From positions 5,071,001 to 5,135,000 of the forward strand of contig NZ_CP071448.1 of assembly GCF_017352115.1 (NCBI RefSeq): a stretch of DNA of 64,000 bases, in the 5' to 3' direction. The notes under the pieces were generated by a model, which was not told where the DNA came from, ran no database searches, and was given only the letters and a program-made list of their open reading frames with translations. This DNA is from Flavobacterium endoglycinae. GTDB lineage: Bacteria > Bacteroidota > Bacteroidia > Flavobacteriales > Flavobacteriaceae. Every line of letters begins with the position of its first letter. Within the stretch, counting starts at the first letter, position 1. This document shows positions 36,556 through 45,246 of the stretch, one piece after another. The translations under genes and the position numbers were made by a program.

Positions 36556-38193
36556 ATGAATGTATTACAAACCGCAGATTACATTGTATTCTTTATTTAC
36601 TTTATCATAGTCACAGCCTATGGAATGTACATTTACAGAAGCAAAAAAACAGCTGCAACGAGTTCTAAAGAATATTTTTTAGCCGAAGGTTCGCTTACTT
36701 GGTGGGCAATCGGTGCATCGTTGATTGCGTCCAATATTTCAGCGGAACATTTTATCGGAATGAGCGGTTCTGGTTTTGCCATCGGATTGGCAATTGCTTC
36801 TTACGAATGGATGTCTGCAGCCACGCTGATTCTTGTAGCGATGTTTATTCTGCCTATTTACTTGAAAAATAAAATATTCACCATGCCGCAGTTTCTTGCC
36901 AAACGATACAGCGGTACCGTGAGTGCCATTATGGCGATTATCTGGCTTTTAATTTATGTATTTGTTAATCTTACTTCGATCATCTATTTAGGCGCTTTAG
37001 CTATTTCTTCAATTGCACCGATAAGCTTTCAGTTTTGTGTAATCGGATTGAGTTTGTTTGCTGTAATCGTGACTTTGGGCGGTATGAAAGTAATTGGATA
37101 TACAGACATGTTTCAGGTAATTGTTTTAATTCTAGGAGGTCTCGTAACAACTTATCTCGCCCTGACATTATTATCAGATCAGTTTGGTTTTGGAAAAGAC
37201 ATCTTAAAAGGACTAGCTGTAATTGCTGATGAAGCGCCTGGACATCTGCATATGATTTTAGAAAAATCCAATCCGCATTATAATGAACTGCCAGGAATGT
37301 CGGTTTTGGTAGGCGGAATGTTAATCAATAATTTGGCGTATTGGGGATGCAATCAATACATTGTTCAGAGAGCGTTAGGAGCTGATTTGAAAACAGCGAG
37401 AAAAGGTATTTTATTTGCCGCTTTTCTAAAATTATTAGTTCCAATTATTGCCGTTTTACCGGGTATTGCCATGTTTGTAATGCACGAAAACGGAATGTTT
37501 CAGCAGGAAATGGTGGATGCAGCAGGAGTTTTAAAACCAGATCAAGCCTATCCGACTTTAATGAATTTACTTCCTGCGGGATTAAAAGGAGTCGCTTTAG
37601 CCGCTTTGACTGCAGCAATTGTTGCTTCTCTGGCAGGGAAAGCCAATAGTATTTCGACTATTTTTTCTTTAGATATTTATAAAAAATATTTCAATTCTCA
37701 GGCATCCGAAAAAAAACTGGTTCGTACCGGAAGATGGTGTGTTGTGGTTTGTATGATTATCGCGGCTTTTGTGGCGCCAGCATTAAAATCATTAGATCAG
37801 GCTTATCAATTTATACAAGAATATGTGGGATTCTTTTCACCAGGAGTTTTAGCAATTTTCTTGTTAGGAATGTTCTGGAAAAAAACGACTCCAGCGGCGG
37901 GATTGGCAGGAGCATTGCTCACAGTGCCTATTGCAGCGATTTTGAAATTTCTGCCAATGTGGACAGAAGGTGCGTTTCCTGATTATCCTTTCCTAGACAG
38001 AATGACTATTGTTTTCTTTATTATTGTATTGATAATGGTAGCAATAAGTCTAGCCAAACCAGTATCTGAACAGGAAGCTGAAATTCATAAAATAGAAGTC
38101 GATACATCAATGTATAAAGTGTCCTCAGGATTTATAGTTGGCTCTTTTATCATTAGTGGAATTTTAGTGGCTTTGTATACTGTTTTCTGGTAA
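36556..38193 (+). CDS. Sodium:solute symporter (SSS/SGLT family), 545 aa
   Basis: The protein has about 14 membrane helices starting with YIVFFIYFIIVTAYGMYIY. Typical SSS family sequences include KEYFLAEGSLTWWAIGASLIASNISAEHFIGMSGSG, NNLAYWGCNQYIVQRALGA and AALTAAIVASLAGKANSISTIFSLDIY, which contain sodium-site residues. It is the inner-membrane importer in this cluster. The SGLT-like group contains glucose, galactose and inositol transporters in known organisms. Candidate substrates here are galacturonate, galactose or myo-inositol, and nothing in the sequence decides between them. It is probably in one unit with the acyltransferase-like gene. A CACGCAGAT-family repeat follows it. Confidence 0.95.
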   Translation: MNVLQTADYIVFFIYFIIVTAYGMYIYRSKKTAATSSKEYFLAEGSLTWWAIGASLIASNISAEHFIGMSGSGFAIGLAIASYEWMSAATLILVAMFILPIYLKNKIFTMPQFLAKRYSGTVSAIMAIIWLLIYVFVNLTSIIYLGALAISSIAPISFQFCVIGLSLFAVIVTLGGMKVIGYTDMFQVIVLILGGLVTTYLALTLLSDQFGFGKDILKGLAVIADEAPGHLHMILEKSNPHYNELPGMSVLVGGMLINNLAYWGCNQYIVQRALGADLKTARKGILFAAFLKLLVPIIAVLPGIAMFVMHENGMFQQEMVDAAGVLKPDQAYPTLMNLLPAGLKGVALAALTAAIVASLAGKANSISTIFSLDIYKKYFNSQASEKKLVRTGRWCVVVCMIIAAFVAPALKSLDQAYQFIQEYVGFFSPGVLAIFLLGMFWKKTTPAAGLAGALLTVPIAAILKFLPMWTEGAFPDYPFLDRMTIVFFIIVLIMVAISLAKPVSEQEAEIHKIEVDTSMYKVSSGFIVGSFIISGILVALYTVFW

Positions 38194-38256
38194 GATTTTG
38201 GAATTGCTGGATAGAGTTCGAAGACATCTGTTTGCTACAGATTAAACGATTTTTGG

Positions 38257-38351
38257 TTTCACGCAGATCTGTCAGATTTCAGCAGATTTATTTAGATTTT
38301 TTTATAAATATCTGCGTAATCTGCTGAAATCATTTTAAATCAGCGTGAAAT
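38257..38351. repeat. CACGCAGAT-family intergenic inverted repeat, copy 1
   Basis: Outer tips TTTCACGCAGAT (38257-38268) and CAGCGTGAAA (38341-38350) are inverted. An inner 14-bp perfect pair, GATTTCAGCAGATT (38275-38288) with AATCTGCTGAAATC (38318-38331), and CAGAT/ATCTG copies build the whole spacer before GH28. The tips match the element inside 39929-40085. It has no coding capacity. Confidence 0.75.
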
Positions 38352-38392
38352 AAAACTTCTCAGGAAGAGTAAAAATAAGATCAAATACAAAT

Positions 38393-39922
38393 ATGAAAAA
38401 GAAATTTATAATCACGATACTTATTTTCTGTATTTCTTTAACCGTTTCGGCGCAGAAAACTTTTGATATTAAAAAGTATGGCGCTGTTGGAGATGGCAAA
38501 ACCTTAAATACAAAAGAAATACAGAAAGCAATTGATGCAGCAAATAAAAACAAAGGCGGAAGAGTTGTTTTTTCTAAAGGAACATATCTCTCTGGAAGTA
38601 TTGTTTTAAAAAATAATGTGGAGTTGTTTTTTGAAGAAGGCGCCACTTTATTAGGAAGCACCAATCCAGATGATTATCCAAAATATGAAGGAATAAGAGC
38701 TTTTATTATTGCGTTTGAAGCTAAAAATATGGCGGTAACAGGAAAAGGTATTATAGACGGACAAGGAAGAGAACTGGCATTAGCAATCGATTCCCTGCAT
38801 CACACGGGAGTACGCATTGATCCAAAATACAATTACAAAAGAATGCGCCCAGAAGACGGAAGAGGAAAATTGATTTCGTTTGTAAAGTGCGATTCTATTA
38901 CCATGAAGCAGATTACATTGAAGAACAGCCCAGGCTGGACGCAGTGTTTTAGAGAATGCAAAAATATTGTTATTGATTTTATAAAAGTGGAAAGCAGAGC
39001 GTATTGGAACAATGATGGAATTGATCTTGACGGTTGCGAAAATGCCCGAATTACCAATTGCAATATAAACACTGCCGATGACGGAATCTGTCTGAAATCA
39101 GAAGTGCCGGGACTGCACAATAATAATATTTACATCAGTAATTGCACGATACGGTCTAGTGCCAATGCAGTGAAATTTGGAACAGGTTCTTACGGCAGTT
39201 TCAAAAATGTAACCATTGAAAATATCAAGGTTTTTGACACATTCAGATCGGCAGTTGCCATTGAATCTGTTGATGGAGCGGAAATTGAAAACATCAAAGT
39301 TTCAGATATTACCGCTGTCAATACAGGAAATGCGATATTGATTCGTCTCGGGCATAGAAATGGAGATAAAGCAGGATCTATCAAAAATGTATCGATAAAA
39401 AACGTAAAAGTGCAGGTTCCGTTTGGACGCCCAGATATCGATTACGACATGAGAGGACCAGAAGTTGATTATTTCCATAATCCGTTTCCGTCTTCTATTG
39501 CTGGAATTCCGGGACATTTAATTGAAAATGTGACATTAGAAGATATTGAAATCATATATCCGGGAAGAGCTTCAAAAGGAATGGCGTACCATCCTTTAAG
39601 CCGACTGAAAGATGTCAAAGAAAATATAAACGGCTATCCTGAATTTAATATGTTTGGTGAACTGCCATCATGGGGATTTTATGTGCGCCACGTCGATGGA
39701 ATTGAAATGAAGAACATAAAACTGATTTTGGATAAAGAGGATTTTCGTCCCGCTTTTGTTTTCGATGATGTCAAAAATCTGACCATGAATGCGATTGATA
39801 TTCCTTCGGATAAAGTCAGTCAGATTGTTTTTAAAGATGTTATGGGAAGCAATTTGGACAGCGAAGCTGCAAAAAGAAAAATAGAACCAGAACAAAATAA
39901 ATTTGAATTGCCAGCGCATTAA
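38393..39922 (+). CDS. GH28 family polygalacturonase-like enzyme, 509 aa
   Basis: A signal peptide (ending LTVSAQ) leads into a right-handed parallel beta-helix: FDIKKYGAVGDGKTLNTKEIQKAIDAA, then SYWNNDG-type segments. The catalytic region reads AYWNNDGIDLDGCENARI and NTADDGICLKSE, giving the Asp residues expected in GH28. The usual Gly-His-Gly motif is not obvious: the corresponding segment is KFGTGSYGSFKNV, with no His. LIRLGHR may represent the RIK-type motif. It would cleave galacturonan or a rhamnogalacturonan-type chain. Its closest neighbour is a second GH28 gene. The family assignment is firm; endo or exo action and exact substrate are not. Confidence 0.92.
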   Translation: MKKKFIITILIFCISLTVSAQKTFDIKKYGAVGDGKTLNTKEIQKAIDAANKNKGGRVVFSKGTYLSGSIVLKNNVELFFEEGATLLGSTNPDDYPKYEGIRAFIIAFEAKNMAVTGKGIIDGQGRELALAIDSLHHTGVRIDPKYNYKRMRPEDGRGKLISFVKCDSITMKQITLKNSPGWTQCFRECKNIVIDFIKVESRAYWNNDGIDLDGCENARITNCNINTADDGICLKSEVPGLHNNNIYISNCTIRSSANAVKFGTGSYGSFKNVTIENIKVFDTFRSAVAIESVDGAEIENIKVSDITAVNTGNAILIRLGHRNGDKAGSIKNVSIKNVKVQVPFGRPDIDYDMRGPEVDYFHNPFPSSIAGIPGHLIENVTLEDIEIIYPGRASKGMAYHPLSRLKDVKENINGYPEFNMFGELPSWGFYVRHVDGIEMKNIKLILDKEDFRPAFVFDDVKNLTMNAIDIPSDKVSQIVFKDVMGSNLDSEAAKRKIEPEQNKFELPAH

Positions 39923-39928
39923 AAGTTA

Positions 39929-40085
39929 GCCACAAAGTCGCAAAGAAGTGAAGTTTTTTTGTTTCACGCAGATTTAAAAAGATTTAAGCAGATCCTGCAG
40001 ATATTTAAAAAAAAAATCTAATTAAATCTGCCTAAATCTGAAAAATCTGCGTGAAAAAAACTTAGAGCCTTTGAGCCTTTGTGGC
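39929..40085. repeat. Nested repeat: CACGCAGAT element inside a GCCACAAAG element
   Basis: The outer arms GCCACAAAGTCGCAAAG (39929-39945) and CTTTGAGCCTTTGTGGC (40069-40085) are inverted with two mismatches. Within them, TTTCACGCAGATTT (39962-39975) and AAATCTGCGTGAAA (40043-40056) are perfect 14-bp inverted arms belonging to the same family as 38257-38351. The centre contains more CAGAT and TAAATCTG copies. The inner element appears to have been inserted in, or to have grown within, the outer one. It fills the spacer between the two GH28 genes. Confidence 0.8.
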
Positions 40086-40101
40086 AAAAAAAATAAAAAA
40101 T

Positions 40102-41541
40102 ATGAAAAAGAAATCGATCATCACACTGCTAATTTTCTGTATTTCCATCACTATTTCAGCACAAAAGATTTACGACGTTAAAAAATACGGAGCAAAAGGA
40201 GATGGAAAAACTAACGATGCAGTAGCTATTCAAAAAGCAATTGACGCGTGCAGCAAAACAGGCGGAAGAGTTTTAATTCCTGCTCCCTTTACCTTTTTAG
40301 CAGGACCAATTGACGTCAAATCAAAAGTCGATTTGCATATTGAAGCTGGAGCTAAATTATTGGCAAGTCCAGATGAAAAATTGTACACCAAGAGTGCCTT
40401 CAGAACGAATCCGGGCGAGGGGACAATTTGGATTGGCGGAGAAAATGTTGAGGATTTTACCATTAGCGGAAGCGGAAAAATAGACGGGAACGGAATTTCT
40501 TTTATGGGAGAAGAACAAGAAGATGCGTATGTTCTAAAACCATTCAACGTTCTAGATCCAAGACCTCATGTTTTGACGATTATTGGAGGAAAAAATATTA
40601 GAATTCATGATGTTCATATAGGAAACTCAGCTTATTGGACAGTTCATTTAGTAGGATGTAATGATGTTGTGATCAGCGGCATTACTTTATTAAACAGCTT
40701 GAAAGTTCGCAATAGCGATGGAATCGATTTGGATCATTCTAAAAACGTGCGAATCAGCGATTGTTATATTGAAAGTGGTGACGATTGCATCTGCTTGAAA
40801 AACAGAAGAGAATTTGAAGAATTTGGAGCTTGTGAAAATATTACCGTTACCAACTGTACTATGACCAGCAGCAGCTGCGCCATTAAAATTGGTTCAGAAA
40901 ACATGGATGCCATCAGACAAGTCGTTTTCAATAATTGCATCATCAAAAACAGCAATCGTGCTTTAGGAATTCAAAATAGAGATGAAGGAACGGTAAGCGA
41001 TGTAATCTTTTCTAATATCATTATCGAAAGCAAATTAAATACCGACACGTGGTGGGGAAAAGCAGAGCCGATTTATGTAACCGCTTTTAGAAGAGCAAAA
41101 GTAAATCATAAAGATGCCAACTGGCGTTTTCCAAAAGGCGCGACAGAAGGAAAAGTTGGTGAAATTAAAAATATTTATTTCTCTAATATTCAATGTACAG
41201 GAGAAAATGGAGTTTTTGTAAGCGGAGAATCGAAAGATAAAATCAAGAATATTGTTTTTGATAATGTAAGTGTTTTTATAGATAAAAGAACTTCTTTTCC
41301 CGGCGGATTGTACGACAGACGTCCTGCCAATGTAGAAGGTTTTGTGCAGGGAAGCACCTCTGGTTTCTATTTTGATTCAGCTGAAAGCATTAAGGTTCAG
41401 AATTGTACGGTAGAATGGGGAAAAAATAAACCCGATTATTTTAAACATGCAGTTGAAAGTAAAAATGTCGATATATTAAAAGTGATTAATTTAGACGGAG
41501 AAGCCGCTTTTCCTGCTAAATTAGAGGCTGTAAAGAAATAA
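40102..41541 (+). CDS. GH28 family polygalacturonase-like enzyme, 479 aa
   Basis: The ATG at 40102 gives a signal peptide (ITISAQ end); a GTG in frame at 40081 would place repeat sequence in the protein and is disfavoured. The beta-helix starts IYDVKKYGAKGDGKTNDAVAIQKAID. Catalytic-type motifs are VRNSDGIDLDHSKNVRI and ESGDDCICLKNR, with Asp residues in the expected places. As in the first GH28, the region after it reads IKIGSENMDAIRQV rather than a Gly-His-Gly motif. It is 15 bp upstream of GH51 and should form an operon with it. The two GH28 genes differ widely, so they are not a recent duplication; they probably cut different linkages of the same pectin. Confidence 0.92.
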   Translation: MKKKSIITLLIFCISITISAQKIYDVKKYGAKGDGKTNDAVAIQKAIDACSKTGGRVLIPAPFTFLAGPIDVKSKVDLHIEAGAKLLASPDEKLYTKSAFRTNPGEGTIWIGGENVEDFTISGSGKIDGNGISFMGEEQEDAYVLKPFNVLDPRPHVLTIIGGKNIRIHDVHIGNSAYWTVHLVGCNDVVISGITLLNSLKVRNSDGIDLDHSKNVRISDCYIESGDDCICLKNRREFEEFGACENITVTNCTMTSSSCAIKIGSENMDAIRQVVFNNCIIKNSNRALGIQNRDEGTVSDVIFSNIIIESKLNTDTWWGKAEPIYVTAFRRAKVNHKDANWRFPKGATEGKVGEIKNIYFSNIQCTGENGVFVSGESKDKIKNIVFDNVSVFIDKRTSFPGGLYDRRPANVEGFVQGSTSGFYFDSAESIKVQNCTVEWGKNKPDYFKHAVESKNVDILKVINLDGEAAFPAKLEAVKK

Positions 41542-41556
41542 TTAGCTTAATTCCGA

Positions 41557-43536
41557 ATGAAAAATACGATCCTTACGAAATTTACCATTTGTGGTTTGAT
41601 GTTGAGCAGTTTTTATATAAATGCTCAGAAAACGACTTTAGAAGTTGATGCTTCCAAAACGATTACTAAAATTCAGCCAACCATGTTCGGTTTGTTTTTT
41701 GAAGATATCAATTTTGCCGCAGACGGTGGATTGTACGCCGAAATGGTAAAAAACAGATCTTTTGAGTTCGAGAAACCTTTAATGGGTTGGGAGCAGCCAA
41801 ATACCAAAAGGTCTTCAATGAATAAAGAATCGGGTAGTGCTGTGCCTATAAATTTAGCAGCAGACAATACCAATTTTTGTCGGGTAGAAATAAATAATGA
41901 TAAAGGTTACGCTTTAATAAACGAAGGCTTCAGAGGAATGGGAGTGAAAAAAGATGCCAAATACAATCTTTCATTAAAAGCAGCCAATCCTAATGCAGCG
42001 ATCAAGAAAATAATTGTTCAATTAATTGACAAAGATCAAAAAGTAATTGGAGAAACGAATATTATTCCAAATTCGGTACAGTGGGCAAATTATACGGCAC
42101 AAATTATTGGTACGCAGACAGAAGCAAAAGCAAAACTTAAAATAACATTTGAAGGAACAGGAACTATCGATTTGGATATGATTTCGCTGTTTCCTGAAGA
42201 TACATGGAAAGGCAGAAAAAACGGACTTCGTAAAGATCTTGTACAACTTTTATATGATGTAAAACCGGGATTTTTACGTTTCCCAGGCGGTTGTATTGTC
42301 GAAGGAAGAACATTGTCAGACCGTTATCAATGGAAAAAATCGGTTGGAAATGTAGAAGAAAGAAAAACGATGATGAACCGTTGGAATGTCGAATTCAGCC
42401 ACAAACAAACGCCTGATTATTTTCAAAGTTTCGGATTAGGGTTTTACGAATATTTTCAGCTTTCTGAAGATATTGGAGCGGAACCTTTGCCAATTTTAAG
42501 CTGTGGAATGGCTTGCCAGTATAACACAGGAGAATTAGCTCCGATGGATGAATTAGATCCCTACATTCAAGATGCTTTAGATTTGATTGAATTTGCAAAC
42601 GGAGAGGTTAATACAAAATGGGGAAAACTTCGGTTAGATATGGGACATCCGCAGCCGTTTAATTTAAAATATATCGGAGTTGGAAATGAGCAATGGGGAA
42701 CAGATTATATTGACCGTTACAAAGTTTTTGAAAAAGCAATCAAAGCAAAATATCCAAAAATCATAATAGTATCTGGAAGCGGACCTTCACCAAAGGGTGA
42801 ACATTTTGATTATGCAATGGCGGAACTTAAAAAGCTGAATGCAGAATTGATAGACGAACATTATTACGAAAGCCCGAAATGGTTTAGAAAAAACGCAGGC
42901 CGTTATGATAATTATGATCGAAAAGGGCCAAAAATATTTGCAGGAGAATATGCGGCACAAAGTGTTTCTGGAGCAAATCCAAACAATAGAAACAATTGGG
43001 AATGTGCCTTTTCTGAAGCCGCTTTTATGACGGGTTTGGAAAGAAATGCAGAAGTAGTTCAGTTATCGTCTTACGCACCATTAATGGCTCATGAAGATGC
43101 TTGGCAGTGGACACCCGATATGATTTGGTTTAATAATCTTCAATCTTATGGTTCGGCAAACTATTATGTGCAGCAATTGTTTTCTACTAATAAAGGAACA
43201 GATTTGTTAAGCATCACTCAGGACGGAAAAGCTTTAATTGGGCAGCATGATTTATACGCATCGGCAGTAAAAGACACGAATAGTAAAGAAATTATTGTGA
43301 AATTGGTAAACACTGCAGCTTCAAACCAAGACGTTAATATCAATTTGAAAGGAGCAAAATTAGGCTCAAAAGGTAGTATGATTAGATTGGTAAGCGAAAA
43401 TTTACAGGATGAAAATACTTTTGCAGATCCAAAAAAAATCATGCCAAAACAGAGTGAATATAAAATTGCTAAAGGAAGCCAGCAGTTCGATCTTCCACCG
43501 TATTCGGTCACAGTTTTAAAATTTAAAATTAAGTAA
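41557..43536 (+). CDS. GH51 family alpha-L-arabinofuranosidase, 659 aa
   Basis: A signal peptide (ending FYINAQ) predicts export. The N-terminal beta region (KTTLEVDASKTITKIQPTMFGLFFEDI) is followed by a carbohydrate-binding-like insert around residues 90-210, a TIM barrel (FLRFPGGCIVEG) and a C-terminal beta-sandwich. Glu378 in YIGVGNEQWG is the likely acid/base and Glu464 in FAGEYAAQS the likely nucleophile. The enzyme removes terminal arabinofuranose, which fits arabinan side chains of pectin. It follows GH28 with 15 bp between them, so they are probably co-transcribed. Spacer 43537-43797 after it shows nothing that I recognise. Confidence 0.95.
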   Translation: MKNTILTKFTICGLMLSSFYINAQKTTLEVDASKTITKIQPTMFGLFFEDINFAADGGLYAEMVKNRSFEFEKPLMGWEQPNTKRSSMNKESGSAVPINLAADNTNFCRVEINNDKGYALINEGFRGMGVKKDAKYNLSLKAANPNAAIKKIIVQLIDKDQKVIGETNIIPNSVQWANYTAQIIGTQTEAKAKLKITFEGTGTIDLDMISLFPEDTWKGRKNGLRKDLVQLLYDVKPGFLRFPGGCIVEGRTLSDRYQWKKSVGNVEERKTMMNRWNVEFSHKQTPDYFQSFGLGFYEYFQLSEDIGAEPLPILSCGMACQYNTGELAPMDELDPYIQDALDLIEFANGEVNTKWGKLRLDMGHPQPFNLKYIGVGNEQWGTDYIDRYKVFEKAIKAKYPKIIIVSGSGPSPKGEHFDYAMAELKKLNAELIDEHYYESPKWFRKNAGRYDNYDRKGPKIFAGEYAAQSVSGANPNNRNNWECAFSEAAFMTGLERNAEVVQLSSYAPLMAHEDAWQWTPDMIWFNNLQSYGSANYYVQQLFSTNKGTDLLSITQDGKALIGQHDLYASAVKDTNSKEIIVKLVNTAASNQDVNINLKGAKLGSKGSMIRLVSENLQDENTFADPKKIMPKQSEYKIAKGSQQFDLPPYSVTVLKFKIK

Positions 43537-43797
43537 CGATCTATTTTTCAGTACTAGAAACTAAACTCGTTTCATTATGGTTTTTTAAAACGTGAAATTC
43601 CCTTTTTTAATAGTATTTTAGCAGAGTATAATGGTATATTCTGCTTGCTGAAATCTATAACAGCTTCATGTTTTCTAGGATATATTTGCCTGACATTTGT
43701 AAAGAGCTTCGTAAATGCAAATTTTTAATTTGTAACGTAGGTACTTCAAAACCAATATGCATACCTATTTTATCGAAATAAAAATTATAAAACCAAC

Positions 43798-44406
43798 ATG
43801 CAAGAAGACAGTGCTTTAGAAAATAATGGTGTACTGGCACTCTACGAGCTTATTACGAGTTATATTGAAATTTCAGATTCCGAATTGGAATACTGTCTCA
43901 GCATGCTCGATTATGAATCGTATAAAAAGAAAGAAATACTTTTAAAAGAAGATGAAATCTGCTCTAAAATTTATTTTGTAACCAAAGGACTGCTGCGGAT
44001 CTATTTTGTAGATGACAAAGACGAGGAAAAAACATTTCATTTCTGTTTAGAAAATACTTTTGGAACAGATTATGAAAGCTTTCTTAAAGGAATCCCTGCT
44101 AGTTTTTCAATACAGGCTATGGAAGATACAGAAGTGCTCGTTATCTCATTTGAGATGCTTCAAAATATTTATAAGGTATTACAGCAGGGCGAAAAACTAG
44201 GAAGACTCATAACCGAAGATTATTTTTTTATTGTTAATGATAAAATAAAAGCTCTTTATGTCAATAGTCCAATGGTTAGGTATAAAGAAATGAATAATAG
44301 ATTTCCTCGTATTCTCCAGCGCGTTCCCCAGCACTGTATTGCATCTTATCTTAATATAACACCTGTTCATTTGAGTCGTTTAAAATATATGAATGATTCG
44401 GTGTAA
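43798..44406 (+). CDS. Crp/Fnr-family transcriptional regulator, 202 aa
   Basis: A cyclic-nucleotide-binding-like beta roll covers about residues 25-130 (SYKKKEILLKEDEICSKIYFVTKGLLRIYFVD, ASFSIQAMEDTEVLVISFE). A C-terminal helix-turn-helix is suggested by RVPQHCIASYLNITPVHLSRLKY. The arginine of a typical cAMP-binding site is not obvious in the region around DYESFLKGIPASFSI, so the ligand may be different or absent. No Fe-S cysteine cluster is seen. It is alone between GH51 and an XRE gene. Such proteins in Flavobacteria often control envelope or stress genes, but the target cannot be named. Confidence 0.9.
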   Translation: MQEDSALENNGVLALYELITSYIEISDSELEYCLSMLDYESYKKKEILLKEDEICSKIYFVTKGLLRIYFVDDKDEEKTFHFCLENTFGTDYESFLKGIPASFSIQAMEDTEVLVISFEMLQNIYKVLQQGEKLGRLITEDYFFIVNDKIKALYVNSPMVRYKEMNNRFPRILQRVPQHCIASYLNITPVHLSRLKYMNDSV

Positions 44407-44630
44407 AAAATCCAAGTGATTCTTCAATGTATTTTGGTATTCCTAAATCGAAATGCTTAACATTTGTTATTGCTTATTGTTAGTTTAGACTTTTTATTTG
44501 TGTCTTTTTAATAATCGTGTTGTATTTACATTTGTTGTCCCTCTGTAGTATTTTAGACTTACAGCTTGGCTGATCCTTTTACGCTACGGTTTGACATTTT
44601 GTTATGCAGCATTCCAATTATGTATCAATA

Positions 44631-44993
44631 ATGGAAGTAAAAATAAATGACAACATCAAGAGTATGAGAGAACTCAAGAATTATACTCAGGAATACATGG
44701 CACAAAGGCTTGACATTACACAGGCGGCATACAGTAAAATTGAAAAAGGAAACACCAGCATCAGCTTTGATAAACTTGAAAAAATCGCCACTGTTTTTGA
44801 AGTAGACCTAGAAGCTATTATTCGCTTTAACAGTGATTTGGGACCTGCTGGATCAAGTTACAAAATCAGTCATTCCTCTGAAACGTATTCAGGTCTAAGA
44901 CTTTACAAAGATAAAATTGCACTGCTTGAAAAATTATTGCATCATACTGATTTAGAAATCAAACGGTATGAAGACAAGTTTGGATCACTCTAA
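44631..44993 (+). CDS. Small XRE-family HTH regulator, 120 aa
   Basis: The start at 44631 (MEVKINDNIK) is preferred over the in-frame ATG at 44604 because the HTH begins directly after it. Residues about 10-65 form a Cro/C1-type helix-turn-helix: MRELKNYTQEYMAQRLDITQAAYSKIEKGNTSISFDKLEKIATVF. The tail (residues 75-120) is probably helical and may dimerize (LRLYKDKIALLEKLLHH). No toxin gene lies beside it, so an antitoxin role is not supported. It is monocistronic, with 253 bp to the following histidine kinase. Confidence 0.9.
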   Translation: MEVKINDNIKSMRELKNYTQEYMAQRLDITQAAYSKIEKGNTSISFDKLEKIATVFEVDLEAIIRFNSDLGPAGSSYKISHSSETYSGLRLYKDKIALLEKLLHHTDLEIKRYEDKFGSL

Positions 44994-45246
44994 GTCACTT
45001 CAAAAAGTATTTATTAAAAACATTAAATAAATTATGTAATTACTTCTGCATCAAATATTAAATGGGAAGTTATTATGTATTTGGAATATTTTAGTACAAA
45101 TAGTTATAAAAAATAACTATTTGTATAATTTTATGCTATGTAAAAATTAGTCATTCACGGGATGGGAATTGTGCAATAATTAAATTTTACGATGTAATAG
45201 CAGCGAGTATACAAACCAATAGATTCGCATAAAAATTGCCTTCCTT

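Noticed and set aside
44631..44993. XRE gene as the antitoxin of a toxin-antitoxin pair
   Set aside because: No partner toxin-sized gene lies within 200 bp on the same strand.
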